Positions 1-9,757 of a stretch of DNA of 64,000 nt are shown in pieces. A model generated the notes under the pieces. That model saw only the letters and a list, made by a program, of their open reading frames with translations. It ran no database searches and had not been told where the DNA came from. Every line of letters starts with the position of its first letter. Position 1 is the stretch's first letter. The DNA comes from Eubacteriaceae bacterium ES3. Lineage in GTDB: Bacteria; Bacillota; Clostridia; Eubacteriales; Eubacteriaceae. The DNA is taken from positions 2,846,680 through 2,910,679 of the forward strand of contig CP130741.1 of the NCBI GenBank assembly GCA_030586155.1, given 5' to 3'. The position numbers and the translations under genes were made by a program.

Positions 1-961
1 TATACTTACCAAAATCATGTTTTTTCTTAATACTGAAATCTTCCAGAGGGTTTATGTCATCCACAATATTAACGATATCATTAACATCAAAATTATAATA
101 ATGATTGAGCATTGTCAGATTTTTATGACCTGTGATTCTTTTCAATACCAGTGGTGAAACACCTTTTCTCACGCTCAATGTAATAAATGTATGTCTAAAC
201 AAATGGACTGATGTCTTACTAACTCCATGCTCTTTGCAATACTTTGTGACACTTGCCTGTAATGTGGTTCTTGCTAAAGGTTCCCCAAATATATTACAGA
301 ATAGCGGCTCATCTGGCAGACCATTTCTAGCTTTCAGATATTCATTAAGCACAACAAATAAGGTACTGCTGATAGGAATCACACGGGGTTTCCTGTTCTT
401 TGTATGATCTAAAGATATTAGGTTATTTTCTAAATCAACATTTTTAATTTTTAGTTCTCGTAACTCTTTTGACCTTATACCTGTTGAGATTAATGTATTG
501 ATGATAACCCAGGTGCGATAGTTTGAGAATGATTTATTTGCCGGTCTTTTTAACAATGCTTCAAGTTCACTGTTTGAATAGATTTCTTTCGTTGTTTCCT
601 GTTCGATCACCTTTCTAAATTCAATTTTATTTGGTATATAGCCCTTTTTCGCTCCATAATTGATAATAGGGGAAATCTTATACTGATAGGAATTGATTGA
701 AGTGTCCTTAATCCCTTTGTCTGCAAGCCAAATAACATAATCATCAACAAGTTCTTGCGTTATATCACAACATTTAACATTCTTACCTGCAAAGTCCATA
801 AAATATTTACTGGCATACTCATAACCTTTAAATGTAATATCCGATGTTCCTTTTCGCATACACTCCTTTTCATATAGATCAACTAGTTCTTTATAAGTCA
901 TTTTTTCAATCTCAATATTACCAACTCTCTTTTTGCCTGTAGATTTCCACCCTTTTTTCAT
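1..961 (-). CDS. Tyrosine recombinase / phage-type integrase, C-terminus cut by window edge
   Basis: Stop-free reading frame from an ATG at 961 (AGGAGTT ribosome site about 8 nt upstream) to the left edge, about 320 codons. The N-terminal part looks like a SAM-like core-binding domain. The catalytic domain shows the first Arg (STGIRSKEL), the HLFRH box (H-x-x-R), a GHKNL motif and the nucleophile region LNHYYNF, which is the full tyrosine-recombinase set. It therefore looks catalytically intact; only the extreme C-terminus is missing. It lies 14 nt after the small gene at 976-1230 and is oriented like guaA. Inferred role: integration and excision of the element that starts after guaA. Confidence 0.9.
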   Translation of the reverse strand, partial: MKKGWKSTGKKRVGNIEIEKMTYKELVDLYEKECMRKGTSDITFKGYEYASKYFMDFAGKNVKCCDITQELVDDYVIWLADKGIKDTSINSYQYKISPIINYGAKKGYIPNKIEFRKVIEQETTKEIYSNSELEALLKRPANKSFSNYRTWVIINTLISTGIRSKELRELKIKNVDLENNLISLDHTKNRKPRVIPISSTLFVVLNEYLKARNGLPDEPLFCNIFGEPLARTTLQASVTKYCKEHGVSKTSVHLFRHTFITLSVRKGVSPLVLKRITGHKNLTMLNHYYNFDVNDIVNIVDDINPLEDFSIKKKHDFGKY

Positions 962-975
962 TGTGTTTAACTCCT

Positions 976-1230
976 TTATACTACAATAAAATCCTGAACC
1001 TCTTCATTTTTGAACTTTTTAATAAAGTAATCATCAATATCCTCACAGAATAAATTATATCTGCTGATATCACCACCTAAGTTCATGATTAACTGGTCAT
1101 CAACTTCCAATAGTTCACCAACCAGACACCTTGTAACATCTTCAGATATTGCACCACTGTCAAACAAATCGGATAATCTCACACAAAATATCTCGATTTT
1201 CTCTTTAATTCCATTACAACATTCGTTCAT
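976..1230 (-). CDS. Small acidic hypothetical protein of the mobile element (84 aa)
   Basis: ATG at 1230 with a GAAAGAGGT ribosome site. The product is short, acidic and cysteine-containing, with no family I recognise. It sits between the Bro-N protein gene and the integrase, on the same strand and closely spaced, so it is probably co-transcribed with them. The position is typical of accessory or excisionase-like genes next to integrases, but no winged-helix or HTH signature is visible and no function is assigned. Confidence 0.6.
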   Translation of the reverse strand: MNECCNGIKEKIEIFCVRLSDLFDSGAISEDVTRCLVGELLEVDDQLIMNLGGDISRYNLFCEDIDDYFIKKFKNEEVQDFIVV

Positions 1231-1265
1231 TTAATTACCTCTTTCAAGTTTTTATTTTAATTGTT

Positions 1266-2195
1266 TTAAATCACCTTCGCAAATTCCCCAACACTTATAC
1301 TGTTATTGCACTTAAGCATACAATCAGCAAAATCGGCTTTAGGTTGCAAGGCTTTAATGATACTGTCCTTATCTGCCAGTGTATTTTGCATGATATTAAG
1401 GGCCTTTGCCATAATCATCAAATCACTGTCACCTTGATCCACTGGAATGTAACCACCTGTTTTGCGGATCTGTGGGAGAACCTCATCAAATATCCATGCT
1501 TCAAATCTTATGGCTGAAGGAAGTTGGCTGCTTGCAATAAGTCGGTATAAATCACCTTCAGGAATGAAAAGCATTTGTTGGACTCCGCCATTGGTAGGGA
1601 TGCCCTGTTTTAGGGCACCCTTGCAATGAATGTTAATTGCATTTTGTGGTCTTGCATACCCCAACGCACTGGCCACATCACTTCCACAAAAGTACGTTTT
1701 ACCATCTTGATCAATCACCCGAATAGCGCCAAATTCTGAATTTTCAAAGTTCATTAAATCGCTAAAATCCCCATTTAAAGCCATTTGAGTGGTGTTGATG
1801 TTTTTAACTTGTGGCATCACATCATCGTCAATCCATCGTTTAAAGCGTTTGGCTGAGGGTAGTTTACTTGACATGATGAGTGAGTAAAGACCGGATTCGT
1901 TGATTAAGATAGTATCTTGCATTCTTCCTAGTTTATCTATGAGGCCCTGTTTTAGGGCATCATCATCATCAACATGAGTTGCAATAGCATTTCTTGCTTT
2001 ACTATACCCCAAACATCCTGCAACATCTTTCCCAACAAACCATGGTTCATTATCAATCTCAATCACACGAATATTGCCAAATTCCACATTGTTGAATATT
2101 TGCAGGTCATTCAATTGTTCTACATCTTGCACCACTTGAGCATCTTGTTTAGGTTGTGTAGGTTGTACAAGTTGTAAATTGGGCTTTTGTGGCAT
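1266..2195 (-). CDS. Phage antirepressor-type protein with two Bro-N domains and a truncated KilAC start
   Basis: 309 residues. Two tandem Bro-N domains are visible, about residues 30-135 and 148-255. Each has the F-G-x-I-R-V-I-(D) start, a GxDVAxxLGY core, a TILINESGLYSL- or LFIPEGDLYRL-like strand, and the signature (S)xLPSAxRFxxWI followed by xxVxPQ(I/V). After the second copy the chain runs through a short helix into KADFADCMLK...SISVGEFAKV, which resembles the first residues of a KilAC antirepressor domain, and then stops. Bro-N proteins are common in phages and integrative elements as DNA-binding or antirepressor factors. No strong ribosome site precedes the ATG at 2195. The domain assignment is firm; the regulatory role is inferred. 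Confidence 0.8.
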   Translation of the reverse strand: MPQKPNLQLVQPTQPKQDAQVVQDVEQLNDLQIFNNVEFGNIRVIEIDNEPWFVGKDVAGCLGYSKARNAIATHVDDDDALKQGLIDKLGRMQDTILINESGLYSLIMSSKLPSAKRFKRWIDDDVMPQVKNINTTQMALNGDFSDLMNFENSEFGAIRVIDQDGKTYFCGSDVASALGYARPQNAINIHCKGALKQGIPTNGGVQQMLFIPEGDLYRLIASSQLPSAIRFEAWIFDEVLPQIRKTGGYIPVDQGDSDLMIMAKALNIMQNTLADKDSIIKALQPKADFADCMLKCNNSISVGEFAKVI

Positions 2196-2243
2196 TTTAC
2201 CACTGGTTAGGGAATGGAGGGCTTGTTTTTTTTGGGGATGAGC

Positions 2244-2483
2244 TTATGATTTCTGTTTTATATATGGTCTTCTATACCCTTTGGACTTTTGAAGATAGTC
2301 TCTTATTATCACTCGAAAACTCATCTCAAATTCATAATCTATATCAGTTAAAGCACATGAATAGCGTAGCATTCCAAAACATTGTTGTATAGCATCCTCT
2401 GTGAACTCTGGATTTGCATCGACTAATTCACGCATTAAATCAATCTGATTAAGTAAAACCATTTTTCGTGTTTCTCGTTTCAT
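2244..2483 (-). CDS. Small hypothetical protein of the mobile element (79 aa)
   Basis: I start this at the ATG at 2483, preceded by TTGGAGGTT; an in-frame TTG 15 nt upstream lies inside that ribosome site and is less likely. The product is helical with a basic, Tyr-rich C-terminus (KGYRRPYIKQK) and matches no family I recognise. It is the first gene after guaA in the element and shares its strand with the Bro-N gene, 48 nt downstream. Phage or element accessory origin is inferred from context only. Confidence 0.55.
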   Translation of the reverse strand: MKRETRKMVLLNQIDLMRELVDANPEFTEDAIQQCFGMLRYSCALTDIDYEFEMSFRVIIRDYLQKSKGYRRPYIKQKS

Positions 2484-2590
2484 TGTTTTAACCTCCAAAT
2501 AATTTAATTGATTTTCACAGCAAAACTGCGTTTAACTAGGATCTTTAAACATTCATTTATCTTCTTTTTTCACCTCCAAAAATTAAAAAT

Positions 2591-2647
2591 TTCATAAAAA
2601 ATAGGTGGCTATGATTGTAAAATTCCATGCTCTACATCATAACCACC
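2591..2647 (-). terminator. Hairpin with T-rich tail between guaA and the mobile element
   Basis: An imperfect 12-bp inverted repeat (2604-2615 and 2636-2647, one mismatch) is followed on the minus strand by TATTTTTTATG. It lies about 100 nt past the guaA stop, so it could end the guaBA transcript. The 20-nt loop is long for an intrinsic terminator. 2499-2750 otherwise contains no convincing gene. Confidence 0.35.
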
Positions 2648-2750
2648 CAAGGCTTAGCTCACATATTTAATTGTTAGATTATAATTCTTGAAAATCGCTT
2701 TATATAGCCATTTATATATTTGTTATCTAGTTTAACAAAAATCTCAAAAC

Positions 2751-4298
2751 CTACTCCCACTCAATCGTTGAAGGTGGCTTACTGGTAATGTCATAAACAA
2801 TTCTGCTGACGTGTTTTACCTCGTTAACGATACGGGTGGAAATATTTTCCAGCACATCAAAAGGAATTCGTGCCCAGTCAGAGGTCATGCCATCCACAGA
2901 TGTAACGGCTCTTAAACCAATCGTATAATCATAGGTTCTTTCATCGCCCATAACCCCAACGCTTCGGTTTCCTGGAAGGACAGCAAAATACTGCCAGATT
3001 TCTTCATCAAGACCAGCTTTGGCAATTTCATCACGGAAGACAAAATCGGCGTCTCTTAGAATATCCAGTTTCTCTTTGGTGATATCACCCATAACACGAA
3101 TAGCCAGACCCGGTCCTGGGAAAGGCTGACGCCAGACAAGGTCATGATCAAGTCCGATTTCTTCACCAACGGCTCGTACTTCATCCTTAAACAGGTTTCT
3201 GAGCGGCTCAATAAGTTCAAAATCAACATCTTCCGGAAGACCACCAACATTATGGTGGCTTTTAATGACTGCCGCATTTTTTGTTCCGCTTTCAATTACA
3301 TCGGGATAAATCGTTCCCTGAAGCAGAAAATCGATATTATTCAATTTACCGGATTCTTCTTCAAAGACACGGATAAATTCTTCACCAATAATTTTTCGTT
3401 TTCGTTCCGGATCAGATACTCCTGCGAGTTTACTAAGGAAACGTTCTTCACTGTTAACCCGGATGAAATTCATATGGAAACGGTCTTTAAAAATCGCTTC
3501 CACCTGATCGCCTTCGTCTTTTCTAAGCAGACCATGATCCACAAAGATACAGGTTAACCGATCGCCAATAGCCTGATGGACCAGGGTAGCCGCAACAGAG
3601 GAATCAACCCCACCACTTAAAGCACAAAGAACTCTTTTATCTCCAACCTGTTCTTTGATGGCTTCAATCTGTTCCTGAACAAAATTGTGCATCGTCCAAA
3701 GTCCCTGGCAACCACAGACATCATAAATAAAATTGCTTAACAGTTCTTTTCCGTACTGAGAGTGTTCCACTTCCGGATGAAACTGAACGGCAAACAGTTG
3801 GCGGTCGGCATTTTCCATAGCAGCCGTCGGACAGGTTTCAGTTATAGCCGTAGTCGTAAAACCGTCGGGAATATCCTTGATGTAATTCGTATGGCTCATC
3901 CAACAGATCGAGCCATCTTCAACACCTTTAAAGAGGCAGGAATCGACTTTAATCTCCAGGGCTTTTTTACCATATTCACGAATATCTGCCGAGGTCGTTT
4001 TACCTTTGAGCTGTTCAGCCATCAGCTGAGCCCCATAGCAGATCCCCAAAATTGGAACCCCCAAGTCATAAATGCCCGGATCACACTGCGGTGCGCCTTC
4101 TTCATGGACGCTGGAAGGTCCGCCAGTAAAAATAATCCCCTTAGGATTTTTGGCTTTAATTTCTTCCAGACTAATATCATAAGGAACTACTTCCGAATAT
4201 ACTTTTGCTTCTCTGACTCGTCGGGCAATCAGCTGATTATACTGAGCCCCAAAATCGATAATCAGGATTACTTCACTTTGGTAATGCTTATCTGTCAT
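2751..4298 (-). CDS. guaA: GMP synthase (glutamine-hydrolysing)
   Basis: 515 residues, the usual length for two-domain bacterial GuaA. It converts XMP to GMP with ATP and glutamine-derived ammonia in the cytoplasm. The class I amidotransferase domain carries nucleophile Cys87 (GICYGAQ) and His174/Glu176 (QFHPEVE). The ATP pyrophosphatase domain begins with the SGGVDSS P-loop at about 228-234. The C-terminal dimerisation domain is complete, ending in PPSTIEWE. It lies 9 nt after guaB with its ribosome site overlapping the guaB stop, so the two are translationally coupled. The 3' end of guaA is a known integration target for genomic islands, which fits the integrase-bearing element just downstream. 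Confidence 0.98.
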   Translation of the reverse strand: MTDKHYQSEVILIIDFGAQYNQLIARRVREAKVYSEVVPYDISLEEIKAKNPKGIIFTGGPSSVHEEGAPQCDPGIYDLGVPILGICYGAQLMAEQLKGKTTSADIREYGKKALEIKVDSCLFKGVEDGSICWMSHTNYIKDIPDGFTTTAITETCPTAAMENADRQLFAVQFHPEVEHSQYGKELLSNFIYDVCGCQGLWTMHNFVQEQIEAIKEQVGDKRVLCALSGGVDSSVAATLVHQAIGDRLTCIFVDHGLLRKDEGDQVEAIFKDRFHMNFIRVNSEERFLSKLAGVSDPERKRKIIGEEFIRVFEEESGKLNNIDFLLQGTIYPDVIESGTKNAAVIKSHHNVGGLPEDVDFELIEPLRNLFKDEVRAVGEEIGLDHDLVWRQPFPGPGLAIRVMGDITKEKLDILRDADFVFRDEIAKAGLDEEIWQYFAVLPGNRSVGVMGDERTYDYTIGLRAVTSVDGMTSDWARIPFDVLENISTRIVNEVKHVSRIVYDITSKPPSTIEWE

Positions 4299-4307
4299 GA
4301 ATGCTCC

Positions 4308-5783
<1,476 letters not shown>

Positions 5784-5933
5784 CTAATCACGATCCAGAT
5801 TATTACACTCTATTGTTAACAGCCTTTAATGACTGTTTTAAACGGATCATTACATAATTGTCAGTGATTCTCATTGCTTTGACAGACTCTAAAGCAGTAA
5901 TTTTTTGTAAATGCTTAAATCACATTCAGATAC

Positions 5934-5967
5934 AAAAAAAGCAGACAACTGACCATTGTGCATCTGC
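5934..5967 (-). terminator. Terminator-like hairpin in the guaB upstream region
   Basis: On the minus strand GCAG...CTGC (5941-5967, with a second ACAA/TTGT helix inside) is followed by seven T residues (5940-5934). A separate terminator already follows the E2 gene at 6091-6127, so this could be a second insulating terminator or an attenuator in a guaB leader. The rest of the 371-nt gap (5766-6136) shows no gene, no purine riboswitch motif and no promoter I can call confidently. Confidence 0.5.
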
Positions 5968-6090
5968 TTCTTGCTTGCTATATTCCTGTCCTTATTATTC
6001 TGTTCATAAGTCTACCATACTTACCTTAATCATGACAATAATTATTTTACTGGTAACGTTATCTTTAGCTACAAACTTTTCTTTGGGATT

Positions 6091-6127
6091 ATACAAACAA
6101 AGGAAGCCCATTTAAGCGGACTTCCTT
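6091..6127 (-). terminator. Intrinsic terminator after the E2 gene
   Basis: An inverted repeat at 6100-6127 (AAAGGAAG paired with CTTCCTT, extended by GG/CC with one bulge) is followed on the minus strand by TTTGTTTGTATAAT. It begins 9 nt past the E2 stop and ends the three-gene dehydrogenase operon. Confidence 0.7.
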
Positions 6128-6136
6128 TAATCATTT

Positions 6137-8734
6137 TTAGAATAAAAGCAGCGATGGATTTTCCATATCAGCTTTTACATCTTCAAGAAATTTAGCACCA
6201 GCCATGCCATCCGCAACCTGATGATCAAGATTAAGACTTATCTTCATAACTGAACGGACCATTGCTTCTCCGTGAATAACACGCATTCTTGAAACTACTT
6301 CACCAACACTTAAAATTGCGGCATTAGGTTGATTGATAATTGCCGTAAAGCTCTCAACTCCATACATACCCAGATTTGTAATGGTAAAAGTACTCCCTTT
6401 TAAATCTTCCGGCGTATATTTCTTACTCTTGATCTTCTTTAGCGTTTCACCCCGCGCTTTGACCATTTCTACAAAATTCATGGTTTGACATTGCTTAATA
6501 ACCGGTACCAAAAGCCCGTCATCCTGCCCAACCGCCAGACCAATATTGACTTCTTCGTTAATAAATATCTGTTCATTTTGACGGCTGCAATTCATCATTT
6601 CATGTTTTTGCAAGGCTCTGGATGTAGCAATCAAAAGAAAATCCGTGTAGGTACAGCGATATCCGGCTTGTTCTTCGACTTTGCCGGTAATTTTACGTCG
6701 TAATTCTTTTATTTCGCTCATATCAATTTCTACCGTCAGAGTGATGACGGCATTTTCCTGATGGCTTTTAAACATCCGTTCAGCAATAATCTTTCGTTTT
6801 CCTGACAATGGAATACTTTTTCTGGACTCATCTGCTTGTGACTGCTCAACATCTGTCTTCTTTAGAAGATTTTCGCCGTCTATAACCGGCTCAGATTCTG
6901 ACGCTAAATTTTTCTCTATTTCAGTATTCTCATGATCGACCATTACTTCGCGCGTTTCTCCTTCCTCCGACTGCAGATCATTTATTTCAGCCACTTCCAC
7001 TAGGTTTTCATTTTTGATAAGCTCTATGTCATCAATCAATTCAGGTATCAGTAATTCTGGAATTATGTCTTGAGCAATAGCTTCTTTTTCAACAACCGGG
7101 ATCTCCGCTTTTGCTTCCTGACTGCCTTGAACCGCATCACTCTCTTCTGTCTCCATAACCTTGCTATGCGGATCTGCATTTTCCTTATAATTTAGAAGTG
7201 ACTTGCTTTCTTCTTCAGCCAAAAGTTCCCGCGCCAGTTTCCGCGCTTCCTGAATCAGTGCTTCCAATTCATCTTCCTCTTCTTTCAGCTTTTGTTTTTT
7301 GTCTGCAAGTAACTGGTTCGGATTTTTCTTTTCCGACACATCTTCTAATTCCTGCTCAGCCTTTGCATTTTCTAATTGCTCTTGAACTTCTCTGTTTTCT
7401 CTTTCTTCATTTAAGAGGCGGATCATTTCTTCTTTTTCCGCTTCAGCTGCTTTAATAGCTTCCATCATTTTAATTTTTTCAGCCTGCGCTTCTTCAATAG
7501 CTTTCTGAACTTCAGCTTTTTCGGCTTCTGTCGTCAAAGTTCTTTCAGTTTCTTTATCAGCTGGTGTGACACCCTCTGATTCAACTCCCTGATTCTCATC
7601 ACTTTCTTCTACGGTGTTGTCAGTTTCTTCTGAAATCCCCCCTTGATCCACCACTTCCTCTTTTAGCGGTTCAGCGTTCAAGTTCTCTGGCATCTCCCAC
7701 TCTGGTCGATTTTCGCTGGAATTCAGTTTGATTTCCTCGTCCTTAATTGGTGTCGGTTTGACGATAATTTCATCACGCAGATTGGCTTCTCCATTTTCAA
7801 CAAAGGGGACAAAATCAAGATTAGATTTTCTACTGGCTCGATTTTCATTTTTTTCTTCTGTCATATTCTTTCTTGTCATTTCCTTTATACTCTGATTTTT
7901 GGGACGTAAAGTACTTTTCGTTTTTTTGCGGTTTTCGGGATGGCCAACCAGCGACTCCAACTCAGTCTCTATCTCAGCCGTTTCATACACTGGTGCCGTT
8001 CCTTTTGCTTTGATGGCACTGATTGTTTTTTCCACGTCTGCTAATTGAATCCGCCCGTTGGGACCAGTTCCTAAAACATTATTCAAATCAATTCCGGCCT
8101 CCCGCATCAAACGCCTGGCTGCTGGAGACATTCTTGCTCTCTGTAAGTTTTCTGACTTTTTTTCAGTTATCAACGATTTATTAGTCTTAATCTCTTCAAA
8201 AAGTTTCTTTTTCTCTGCTACCGATACTTCATGCAGCACATGGTCACCCTCAACATAATAGTCATTCTGAAAGTAGTTCTCAAGGTCAGGTAATTTGTCG
8301 TCTATAGACAAATCATATCCTTTCTTTTGAGGTACTACCACATCCTGAGGAACAACTTTCTGTGGGCGAACCGGTTTAACAGCCATTTGTGGTTCAGCTT
8401 CTTTTACTGCTGGCTCTTCGTTCTGAGATTTCAGGCCAATTTTTGCCAAATGATCCACAAACGCTTCGGTGCTTTCGTTTCCTGGAATCCATTCGCCTTC
8501 TTGACCAATATAACCGATGACCGAATAGACTGGATATTCATGGTCTACTTCGCCCAGGATTTTAAGAATCACTCCGGATTCTTCGGCTTCTACTTCAATA
8601 CTGACCTTATCGGTCATTATCTCCAGTATTGGCTCTCCTTTTTTAACTTTATCCCCTTCTTCTACCAACCAGTCGATGATGGTTCCTGAACTCATATCCA
8701 TTCCCAACTTGGGAAGTATTATTTCTTGCGCCAT
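6137..8734 (-). CDS. acoC: Dihydrolipoamide acyltransferase (E2) of an acetoin/2-oxoacid dehydrogenase, with a giant acidic linker
   Basis: 865 residues; E2 enzymes of this group are usually about 370-550. Domains in order: lipoyl domain (1-80, lipoyl-lysine K43 in MTDKVSIEVEA); hinge; peripheral-subunit-binding domain (201-238, RMSPAARRLMREAGIDL...GTGPNGRI); about 400 residues of Glu/Lys-rich low-complexity and coiled-coil sequence (240-638, densest at 402-515); and the catalytic trimer domain (639-865) with the DHQVADG motif, H838 and D842. All catalytic landmarks are intact. The ribosome site AAGGAAG overlaps the end of the E1beta gene. No E3 gene is in the window. Acetoin is the likely substrate because of E1alpha; pyruvate is the alternative. 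The gene symbol is by homology of the operon. Confidence 0.85.
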   Translation of the reverse strand: MAQEIILPKLGMDMSSGTIIDWLVEEGDKVKKGEPILEIMTDKVSIEVEAEESGVILKILGEVDHEYPVYSVIGYIGQEGEWIPGNESTEAFVDHLAKIGLKSQNEEPAVKEAEPQMAVKPVRPQKVVPQDVVVPQKKGYDLSIDDKLPDLENYFQNDYYVEGDHVLHEVSVAEKKKLFEEIKTNKSLITEKKSENLQRARMSPAARRLMREAGIDLNNVLGTGPNGRIQLADVEKTISAIKAKGTAPVYETAEIETELESLVGHPENRKKTKSTLRPKNQSIKEMTRKNMTEEKNENRASRKSNLDFVPFVENGEANLRDEIIVKPTPIKDEEIKLNSSENRPEWEMPENLNAEPLKEEVVDQGGISEETDNTVEESDENQGVESEGVTPADKETERTLTTEAEKAEVQKAIEEAQAEKIKMMEAIKAAEAEKEEMIRLLNEERENREVQEQLENAKAEQELEDVSEKKNPNQLLADKKQKLKEEEDELEALIQEARKLARELLAEEESKSLLNYKENADPHSKVMETEESDAVQGSQEAKAEIPVVEKEAIAQDIIPELLIPELIDDIELIKNENLVEVAEINDLQSEEGETREVMVDHENTEIEKNLASESEPVIDGENLLKKTDVEQSQADESRKSIPLSGKRKIIAERMFKSHQENAVITLTVEIDMSEIKELRRKITGKVEEQAGYRCTYTDFLLIATSRALQKHEMMNCSRQNEQIFINEEVNIGLAVGQDDGLLVPVIKQCQTMNFVEMVKARGETLKKIKSKKYTPEDLKGSTFTITNLGMYGVESFTAIINQPNAAILSVGEVVSRMRVIHGEAMVRSVMKISLNLDHQVADGMAGAKFLEDVKADMENPSLLLF

Positions 8735-8746
8735 AATCCACTTCCT

Positions 8747-9745
8747 TTATTCGCGATTCAAAAGCTTATAGACAGCGTGGACAAAATCATTTTTCTGAGG
8801 CACCACTGCTGCTTCCAGTTCCCGATTATAAGGAATCGGCACATCCAGACCACCTAGTCTCACAATTGGAGCATCAAGATAATCAAAGGCATCACTTTCG
8901 GCCACCCTGGCTGCGATTTCTCCGCCAATTCCACCTGTTTTTGCAGCTTCATGGGCAACTATCAGCTTTCCAGTCTTAATGACGGATTCAATAATCGGAC
9001 CCATATCCATCGGATAGAGCGTCAATGGGTTCAGAATTTCTACCTCTATTCCCTCTTCTTTTAGAAACTCAGCAGCTTCCATTGCTTTTTTTAGCATTGT
9101 TCCGTAAGTAACAATCGTTATATCCTTACCATCCCGTTCAACCACCGTTTTACCCAACTCGATCACAAAATCCTTATCCAGTGGGACCAGACCAACTTCT
9201 TTATATAATAGCTTATGCTCCATAAAACAGACTGGATTGTTATCGCGAATAGCCGCCTTCATCAGACCTTTGGCCTGTTCAGCAGTTGACGGCGTAACCA
9301 CCTTGATTCCCGGTATATGACACAGCCAAGCCTCCAGACTTTGACAATGCTGGGCTGCCGCTCCGGTCCCAGAACCTGCCGGCAAACGCATCACCATTGG
9401 GACCTGGGACTGTCCACCAAACATATATCGCATTTTAGCCCCTTGATTGACCAGCGAATCCATGGCAAGGGTCATAAAATCCATAAACATAATTTCACAA
9501 ATCGGACGCAGACCGGTGACTGCTGCACCCACTGCGGTTCCGACTATCGCCCCTTCGCTGATTGGGGTATCCATGATTCGGTCATCACCGAACTCACCAA
9601 GCATTCCGGCCGATAAGCCAAATGAACCACCATATAAACCTATATCCTCACCTAAAAAGATAACATTCTCATCCCGACGCATTTCTTCCGACATGGCAAG
9701 ACGAATCGCTTCCCGGTAAGTCATTTTTTTTGATCGTTTTATCAT
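8747..9745 (-). CDS. acoB: Acetoin dehydrogenase-type E1 component, beta subunit
   Basis: 332 residues, a transketolase-like pyrimidine-binding domain plus C-terminal transketolase domain, normal for a separate E1beta. Landmarks are MTYREAIRLAMSEEM, FLGEDIGLYGG, DTPISEGAIVGTAVGAA, QGAKMRYMFGGQ and the C-terminal GGIGGEIAARVAE...PIVRLGGLDVPIPYN. With E1alpha it forms the thiamine-diphosphate decarboxylase that passes an acyl group to lipoyl-E2. The start is the ATG at 9745 with an AGAGAGGG ribosome site; E1alpha ends 12 nt upstream and E2 begins 12 nt downstream. In acetogens such complexes serve acetoin/2,3-butanediol use; that role is inferred. Confidence 0.88.
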   Translation of the reverse strand: MIKRSKKMTYREAIRLAMSEEMRRDENVIFLGEDIGLYGGSFGLSAGMLGEFGDDRIMDTPISEGAIVGTAVGAAVTGLRPICEIMFMDFMTLAMDSLVNQGAKMRYMFGGQSQVPMVMRLPAGSGTGAAAQHCQSLEAWLCHIPGIKVVTPSTAEQAKGLMKAAIRDNNPVCFMEHKLLYKEVGLVPLDKDFVIELGKTVVERDGKDITIVTYGTMLKKAMEAAEFLKEEGIEVEILNPLTLYPMDMGPIIESVIKTGKLIVAHEAAKTGGIGGEIAARVAESDAFDYLDAPIVRLGGLDVPIPYNRELEAAVVPQKNDFVHAVYKLLNRE

Positions 9746-9757
9746 CTTATCCCTCTC

